A stretch of DNA of 64,000 nucleotides, from the NCBI GenBank assembly GCA_965153455.1, contig OZ234494.1, forward strand, positions 2,976,001 through 3,040,000. The letters run 5' to 3'. The notes under the pieces were generated by a model. The model was not told the DNA's origin. It worked only from the letters and a program-made list of their open reading frames with translations, and searched no databases. Below, in pieces: positions 57,373 to 64,000 of this stretch. Positions within the stretch are counted from its first letter, which is position 1, and each line of letters opens with the position of its first letter. The position numbers were made by a program, and so were the translations under genes. Origin of the DNA: Sphagnum compactum. Lineage: Eukaryota > Bryophyta > Sphagnopsida > Sphagnales.

Positions 57373-57894
57373 GATGCTTGGAAAGTCTTCAACAAGATGC
57401 AATCTCATGATGTCGTCTTTTGGATCACCGTGGTATTGGGACATGTGAAATGCAGGCAAGGGCAGAAGGCACCGGAAATATTTTGACAAATGCAACAAGA
57501 AGAAGGTCTGCAGCTGCCAGACTATGTTGTTTTATGCGGGGGTGCTATAAATGCATGTTGCTAGTGTAGTTGCACTTGAAGGAGGGCAGGAGTGTGTATG
57601 AGTAGATCATTCAAATTGGTTGCAAGTTTGATGTTCCAATATCACGGTGATCCAAAAGACGACATCATGAGATTGCATCTTGTTGAAGACTTTCCAAGCA
57701 TCAATGCAGGCAAGGGCAGAAGGCACCGGAAATATTTTGACAAATGCAACAAGAAGAAGAAGGTCTCTGCAGCTGCCAGACTATGTTGTTTTATGCGGGG
57801 GTGCTATAAATGCATGTTGCTAGTGTAGTTGCACTTGAAGGAGGGCAGGAGTGTGTATGAGTAGATCATTCAAATTGGTTGCAAGTTTGATGTT
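57373..57894. repeat. Complex A-B-A'-B rearrangement of PPR-derived DNA
   Basis: A (57373-57439, 67 bp, reads DAWKVFNKMQSHDVVFW in frame) reappears inverted at 57636-57702 with one mismatch. B (57449-57635, 187 bp) reappears in direct orientation at 57703-57894 (192 bp), differing by insertions of 3 and 2 bases. The inverted piece sits exactly between the two B copies. Confidence 0.9.
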
Positions 57895-58076
57895 CTGTCG
57901 GGAAGAGAGCTTGGGCCATGACATGTAATGCAAAAATGTGGGAGCATGCAGGATGCTTGGAGAGAGAGAGAGTGTTCAACAAGATTGTCAGTTGTAGAAC
58001 ATGAACTAAAACCCTAATTCCTAGTGTTTGTTGTCTTACATGATATTTTTGCCAGGAACAGTCTTTTGTGCACAAT

Positions 58077-58239
58077 CACTACTACAAAATGTACAAAATG
58101 TGGGTGCAGTTCACTAGTCCCCGTTCACTAGACTAATGAATTTACTGCTTCTTCACTGGTCCTTGTTCACTACAACCAGTGGATTCACTCAAAATCCAAT
58201 GAAATCACTTGGCGTACATGGACACCTTTTGTTGTAGTG
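58077..58239. mobile_element. CACTA-type MITE, 163 bp
   Basis: Begins CACTACTACAAAA and ends TTTTGTTGTAGTG, inverted termini with the CACTA signature. It is flanked by AAT on both sides (58074-58076, 58240-58242), the 3-bp duplication of CACTA (CMC) elements. No coding. Confidence 0.85.
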
Positions 58240-59142
58240 AATGAACATGTTTTTCCCTTTTGACAACCATATCAACAATTCTGGCGATAAATTTTGGGTG
58301 ATAAATTGAGGTGAAAGTTTTGGTGTATAAAATTTTGGTGAACTTGGTGATTTTTGGTGATTTTTGTGGATGATACATAAGTCTATGTGGTTTTATGTGC
58401 CAATGGTAATTTTTGAATTTGTGGACAAGATGTTGAGGATTAATTGAACCCAATCTTATTGAATGTTTTTTGGTCATATTTCAGCTCAAAATCCCAAAAC
58501 CATAAACTCGTATATATTTCCATTTAAATATTACATGATCATCTCCCTCTATTTAAAATTCCTTGACACCAATCAGAAGTTTTCCATCCATTATGATAAA
58601 TAAACCTTTGCAAGTCTTGTAACTAAAATACTTGTTTGGCATATTGGCCCTCGTGTACTTTTTTACACTGGATTCACACCAAGGTGGTGGTAAAAGGGAG
58701 TAACCTAAAGGAATAAAAAACTAACCCTAATGCTATCCCATTCACACAAAAGGGGGGTTACCTATATATATGGCAAATGACATGCCCATTGGGGTTAAGT
58801 GGGGGATGATGAGTGTGTTGGGGGGTATCTTTTTAACCCCAGGAATAAATATCTTCATTTTTTTCTAGATTTTGGGATCAAGTTAGGGTGAAATTTAGGA
58901 GGTTAGTTTGATTTCAAAGGGTTAAGTTAAAAAATGCACACTTTGGTGATAATTTGCCAAACTATGAAAGCCATTTAGGATTGATTTGATGTGGTCAGCT
59001 TCAGCCTGACCTCTAGTGTGACTTTATGAAGTGGTGGTACTAAGGAATTGAATGAGAAGAGAAAGGAATTCTTTTGAAAAGATTTACAAGGAGATTTGTT
59101 AGAGTTATCGGGTAAAGTCACCCTCTCTTCACCGTCTTTGGG

Positions 59143-59352
59143 CCTGCTTTCACCCCCTATCCATAATATCCGTAAAATAATAAGGAAATTTTATTAAATC
59201 TCAGCACTTACGAAATGCTAAAAAACTCTGCATTTAAAAAGGTTTGAGAGTAGTAGTGATAGTAGTTGTACAGGTAGGAGTAGTGGAAAATATTATGTAG
59301 CAGCAGTGGGGGTGCTCTGGAAAAAGGAAAGACAGGATGAAACTCAGTTTGC
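59143..59352. repeat. Dispersed repeat family, copy 2
   Basis: Starts CTTTGGGCCTGCTTTCACCCC and ends AGGATGAAACTCA; homologous to 43417-43634 with several small indels. Confidence 0.6.
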
Positions 59353-60819
59353 CACCAAAACCAAAATAGGTGGAAAAACTAGTTTGAGTACCAGTTATTT
59401 TGCTTTGTGAACTTTTTCATTCCCAGTTACACGTTTGATTCCCTATTGTGCCACCAAAACTGGTCGTTCTCACCCCCTAATCACACGACTTTATGGGATA
59501 ATTCTAATATCCAAATGCAGTTTAGTGAATGTAAGTATAACTATTTAAATGACTGCAAAGACATAGCATGCCCACTTTAAGGGAGTAGGCATAGCATCCC
59601 TCCTAGGAGGGATATCCATGGATATTAGGTGCCTTCCACATACAGTAAAGGAAATTTAGGGGAGTGCTTTTTAGGTTAGGAGGGGGTCTAATGTGGTTGT
59701 TTTTTGACCCACTCCTTCCTTGGCCTAGATGGTCTCCATGTGATATAGGTGAACTACTTACTACAAGTCTAAATGTTGTACATGTTTTTAAGCTTTTACT
59801 TGGTCTTTTTCATAACACAGGTGGACACACTTATTATTCTAATTAAATAGAGTAATAATGTTTACATTATTGAGAAAATGAGGAAAAAGATTCAATACTA
59901 AGAGCAACTCTTGAAGCAATGAATGCATTGTATTTGAGGCACTACTTAGTTTGTGATAATATCGATATTTATCACATCCAAATTTAGTATTAAAATTTGT
60001 GTGTTCCTTCCCAACCCACAAAGAGTAAACGTCGGGATAACATCAATCTATGAAGGAAAGATTGTTTGTTTTTGTTTTGTTTTGTAGTTATGAGATCCAT
60101 GGAACTGGGATGGGATGCTTCAGGTCTTCTTGTTCTTGGTGTCTTTGGAAAGCTCTTGACGAAGAGGGGGTGCATGCATGGACTTAGTTCCATGACGTTT
60201 GGACTTGCCATGGCAAAAGTTCTTGCATATTGAATGATTTTTTTTCATTGAAAATTGAATTAAATCGTAGCTGAAGTTTTTGGGGGAATCGGAATGTGCC
60301 TTTGGTGTTGTCGGAAAGATCTTGATGAGCATGATTTTATGGAAATTATTTGGTGAAGAAAGCCCATGCCAGTTTACTCATGTTCTAAGAGAGCTTAAAA
60401 TTGTGTGAAAAGCTTGGGTCAAATAGACACGCCAAGCTTGACTAAGTTTAAAGGTCTGGGGAGGGAGTGTTTATTGTAGGCTTGGTCACAAAGTGGTATC
60501 ATATAGGTAGCTACGTAAAGTCCCCTTTTTCTAGTGGGAAAAAAAAAATTGGTAGAAAGGGTGCTTGCTTGACACATGCACAAAAGTCATTGCCAATAAT
60601 TTGCCTAGAGACTTTTTTTTTGATTATGAGAGAGTGCATTTTGCACGGCCCCGGGATGGATGTAGGGCAAATGTGTAACTCTTTTGGATTATTGTGGCCC
60701 CAGTGAACAAGCACCCCACCAGCGTTACCATCCACTGGATGCCCGTTATTACTCTCACTTGTGGATGAACCTTAACTGAGTTAGTCTTTGGTTTCACCTT
60801 GGTAACCATGTCTGTAGGA

Positions 60820-60930
60820 AAATAGGTCTTGTACATAGGTAGATAGGTAGGAAAATAGGTAACTACTAAGTAAGTAAGTAAGTAGATGGTTTAAACATAG
60901 GTAAGGGCTGTTTATTAGTACCTACCTATG
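60820..60930. repeat. Short GTAG/CCTA-type repeat block
   Basis: AGGAAAATAGGT, GTAGATAGGTAGG and AAGTAAGTAAGTAAGTAG runs, the same word set as the 32-kb and 36.9-kb satellite, reverse orientation. Confidence 0.5.
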
Positions 60931-61408
60931 AGCAACCTGCTTGTGGGTGATGAAACCCTGGTTAACCCTTGTGGGTTAGGTAGGTTTAAACCCAAAAAAA
61001 AAAGGCAACCTGAGATAATCACCATGGTTCCCTAGGGAACTGGAACTCAACAGAAAATTGTTTCTAGACCACTTACCATTCATCCTTCATTGGTGCTGGT
61101 TCAGTGTGGCCCATACTTCATGATTGTTGTGAAGTTTGATGACATTTTATGGGTACTCACTCACTCACTCCCTCACTCCCTCACTCACTCACTCACTCCT
61201 TTCCTTGCTTTGTGTGACACTCATTTGCGGGAGCTAGGTTGCCTAACCATCATGCATGCAAAGTGGGTCATACTTATTCGAGCTCCACGTAGCTACTACG
61301 CACTACCAGTGATGATCAACTATTTTATTTTATTTTATTTTTCTTTTATGTTTTCTTCATATGGTTTTTAATAATGGAAAATTTTTAATTCACACCTTTT
61401 TTGGTTAA

Positions 61409-61571
61409 ATTCACACCCTTCGCGCGTCCGATTTTATGCAGATTAAATTTTTAAGAGTATGTTCCTTTATCAGTTCAATTACTTCTGCGGGCAAAGTTCT
61501 CGAGTTGGGCCCTGATTGACCACAGACCCCCACACTTGCGTCCTTCCACGTTCAAGAAAGGGTGTGAATTT
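61409..61571. mobile_element. Possible small MITE with AAATTCACACCCTT termini
   Basis: AAATTCACACCCTT near 61409 and AAGGGTGTGAATTT near 61558-61571 form a 14-bp perfect inverted pair around 150 bp. TA on both sides would fit a Tc1/mariner target, but the exact border is ambiguous and no second copy is seen in the window. Confidence 0.4.
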
Positions 61572-62592
61572 ATAATTCATCATTATTTATGTCAATGTCA
61601 AATTTAATTTAAAATAATATGTATATACATTTCATGAACATGAAAACACACACATATTTTTAATTTTTTAATTGTTTTTCATATCCATGTTGGTGGTGGA
61701 TAGGGGAAAAAAGATGAGATAGTTATAAAATAAAGATAATTATTAAAACAAGGTGAGAGAATAGTTATTAAGAAAGTTAATAGGAAAAAAAAGTAGTTAT
61801 TTTTTAAAAAAAAAAGAAATAGTTGAACTTGAAATGAGATAATTATTTTTGAAATTGTCTTTGGAATGGTCCAAAAAAACCCCCCCATATATCAGTTCCA
61901 AACAGATTTTAAAATTATTTGTATTATTTTCGAAATTTGGCAAATATTCAGAAAAACGAGAATATTGTGACAGAAAAAAATATTCCCTCCCTTTTTTGTT
62001 TTTTAAAATTTTCTCATTTTGAAGAAAAAAACACGATTCTAGTTCCGGTTCCACTTTGGAGAATCCGTCTCCATTCTTCGGATCCGGTTCTTTTGCAGTC
62101 GGAACTGGAACGGACCGTTGTGGCAAAGCGGGCGGAGAGCGTCCTCCGCACGAGAGAGGAGAAGCACTGAAGAGGGCGACGCCGAAGAGATCTCCTTCCC
62201 GGCAAAGGACACGCCCAGGATGACGGCGGTTGCAGGTCCTTGTGGAACTCAGCAGCAAGGACGGGATCACAGATCTCTCTCTCGCTGGTTGGCAAGCAGA
62301 GAGAAAGGGAGGGAAGAACGGGGGTGAAAGAACGGCAGGTTTTGTGAAACAAAATCTGAAGCTTTTTGGTTAGGTTTCCAACCAACCTTTTGAAAGCTCC
62401 TTTGGCTGACTGGCTTGTAAAGCAAAGGGTAAATTTTTGTTGGGGTTTTGTCGCTTACCCGCAACGAACGGAGAGCAACATGCAGGGAAGAAGAAGGAGA
62501 AGAAGAAGAAGAAGAAGAAAATGCTAGGGATTGTTGAGACGATGATGTTGTGATGCGAGGAAACTTTTTTTAGTTGGTAGTAGCTGTTGGGA

Positions 62593-62716
62593 ATGATCAA
62601 GAGTCGTGCTGCTGGATTTGATCTGGTGGCAAATCAAATTCATGAGGCCATGGAATCGAAGCAGGTTTTGCCGGGGCGGGCAGGGGACGCGGGAGTCGAT
62701 GACATTCAACTTTTCT
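62593..62716 (+). other. Possible 5' exon upstream of the F-box gene
   Basis: An ATG-initiated frame reads MIKSRAAGFDLVANQIHEAM and runs to CTTTTCT before a perfect GTAAGA donor. Its phase does not join the F-box exon directly, so an intervening exon would be needed, or this is leader or another transcript. GC-rich, GA-rich sequence at 62.04-62.5 kb looks like a transcribed leader. Confidence 0.25.
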
Positions 62717-63645
62717 GTAAGACACATTTCTGAGGGTTTCTTTCTTCACAAATTGGGGAGGAAAAAAAGAAAATAAAATGCAAGAGATGTGCGTCTAGGG
62801 TTTGATGTTGTTTTTTAAGACACATTTGTTCTTGTGCTCTAGACTTTCTTCTTCTTCTTCTTCTTCTTCTTCGGATGTGAGATCTGTATGTATGTATGTG
62901 TATCTGATGTATGCACACGTGTGCGTTCCGGAGGTTTTGAAATGAAAATCTTGAATAGAATTTTTTGGTGTGTGTGCTTTGATAACGAGGTGTCAGTGTG
63001 TTCCTGTTGTTGGCAGCAGTGGAGAGATACCTATGACATCATTGATATCAAGGCCAACTGAAATCTGATTCTTGTTTTGTGGAAGAGGAAGCAATTGAGC
63101 ACCTCACCAGAGGAATTGAAAGGGAGGTTCTGATGAGATAGTCAAGGACAATCACGCGATAGCAATTGAGTGTTTCTAAAGTACTTGTGGTGCCATATTG
63201 GAGTCACTTTTGAGAACTGTGACGATGTGTAATTTGGCTGCTATTCCATCCCTGGCCACAACACACATGTGACAGTCACTGGCATGATTGCTCTGCAGAG
63301 GACCTTAGTGTTGGGAGAGATAGAAGGGCTAGGGACAGAAAATGGTGTAGGTGGATTCTAGGGCATGTGAGATCCTCCATAGTATTCTTCTTCCTGATTG
63401 GTAGGTCTCAGGCATCCAGACTATGGATTGATGCAGCAGCAGGCTTGCTAAGAGATGTCTGAGAGAGAAGTGGAATGAAGGGTTTCTTTGCAGCGGCAGA
63501 ACTGGCCACATATCTGTAGCTTCAGACAAGACGGTTGCCAAGTGCGCAAGACAATCAATAAGCACGGAAGCTTTGCAGAGTCCAGACATCGTTTGTCTGA
63601 GTTCAATCAAACTCTAAATAGCTTTCTTGCTTGCTTTCATAGCGG

Positions 63646-64000
63646 ATGATGGACCATCTTCCTCAGCATTGTGTTGAGATTATTGTGGAAAAGGTTGCAC
63701 AGTCAGAGGATGTGATTGATGCAGCCGTCTCTCTTGCCCGCCTTTCATGTGCATCCAAGAGCCTTCATGATGCAGCTATGGATGCGGGAGGTTGGAGGGC
63801 ATCTGTTCAGCTGCACTTTGGGGTTAACTTCTCCACGAGTAAAAGGGCAGCTGTCATGTTCAAACAATGGTACAGCTTTGCCAGAGAAGAGCTTGCTATC
63901 ATTGAGTCAAAGAATCAGGAGCTGAATGACCAGAATCTGACAGCCCTTGATGAACTCAGAAGAGAAAAACTGCTTTCAATTCACCTTCGGGTGAAAAATG
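63646..64000 (+). CDS. F-box protein, N-terminal part (runs off the window)
   Basis: Open frame of 118 codons with no stop before the right edge. It starts at a double ATG, after an in-frame TAG whose AG in TTTCATAG could also be a splice acceptor. Residues 4-50 read LPQHCVEIIVEKVAQSEDVI and AAVSLARLSCASKSLHDAAM followed by GGWRASV: an F-box layout (LP start, Leu/Val spacing, cysteine, then Trp), the part that binds SKP1 in SCF ubiquitin ligases. After it comes a charged, probably helical segment (FAREELAIIESKNQELNDQN). The substrate-binding region is not in view, so the subclass is unknown. Confidence 0.6.
   Translation, partial: MMDHLPQHCVEIIVEKVAQSEDVIDAAVSLARLSCASKSLHDAAMDAGGWRASVQLHFGVNFSTSKRAAVMFKQWYSFAREELAIIESKNQELNDQNLTALDELRREKLLSIHLRVKN

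Larger units (their letters stand above)
58240..61400. other. Intergenic, repeats only
   Basis: No supportable gene. Holds a dispersed repeat copy (59143-59352), a short block of the GTAG/CCTA satellite type (60820-60930), a CTCA microsatellite (61155-61198) and a diverged pair of CTTTGGAAAGCTCTTGACG-like segments near 60145 and 60308. Confidence 0.45.

Overview
This is nuclear DNA of a land plant. It has spliced genes with GT-AG introns for plant-only or plant-typical proteins: a cycling-Dof transcription factor, an AP2/ERF factor, and plastid thioredoxin z. It also has decayed PLS-type PPR sequence and many plant transposon types. AT-rich, repeat-filled intergenic DNA, a fungal-looking Tcn1/sushi-like chromovirus and the style of the PPR relic point to a seed-free plant with a sizeable genome (fern or lycophyte; inference, not proven). 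All functional calls come from reading the sequence; no database search was possible.

Layout. 1-8.98 kb: gene-free, with one eroded non-LTR reverse transcriptase (about 1.4-2.2 kb, minus). 8.98-14.89 kb: a complete, young Ty3/gypsy chromovirus on the minus strand with TG..CA LTRs, a CACAT target duplication, gag, pol with chromodomain, and an apparent self-priming site. 15.2-16.45 kb: a second relic of the same non-LTR RT family. 19.7-20.3 kb: the last two exons of a class I alpha-mannosidase, broken by a 1-base insertion. 22.8-25.7 kb: a three-exon cycling-Dof gene (minus) with G-boxes upstream. 27.3-28.0 kb: a non-autonomous Helitron with intact ends. 28.4-30.6 kb: probable gypsy debris. 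30.7-32.0 kb: a four-exon thioredoxin z gene (minus). 32.0-37.1 kb: CCTA-based satellite blocks around an hAT transposase relic (minus). 37-51 kb: gene desert, very AT-rich at 38.5-41 kb, with Harbinger-type MITEs, several minisatellites and a 60-bp foldback. 52-54.2 kb: an intronless ERF gene. 55.1-57.9 kb: gene debris (OSB-type motif exons, PPR repeats, and a complex direct/inverted rearrangement). 58.1 kb: a CACTA-type MITE. 63.6 kb to the right edge: the start of an F-box gene that leaves the window.

How it works together. Four genes look functional: cycling-Dof, thioredoxin z, ERF, and the F-box gene. They are unrelated and not arranged as a unit: two nuclear transcription factors, a plastid thioredoxin of the plastid RNA polymerase complex, and a likely SCF substrate receptor. 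Everything else is mobile DNA or its debris. The most unusual item is the chromovirus: its presumed primer-binding site matches no tRNA-type site but is complementary to the predicted 5' end of its own transcript, as in Tf1/sushi elements of fungi and vertebrates.
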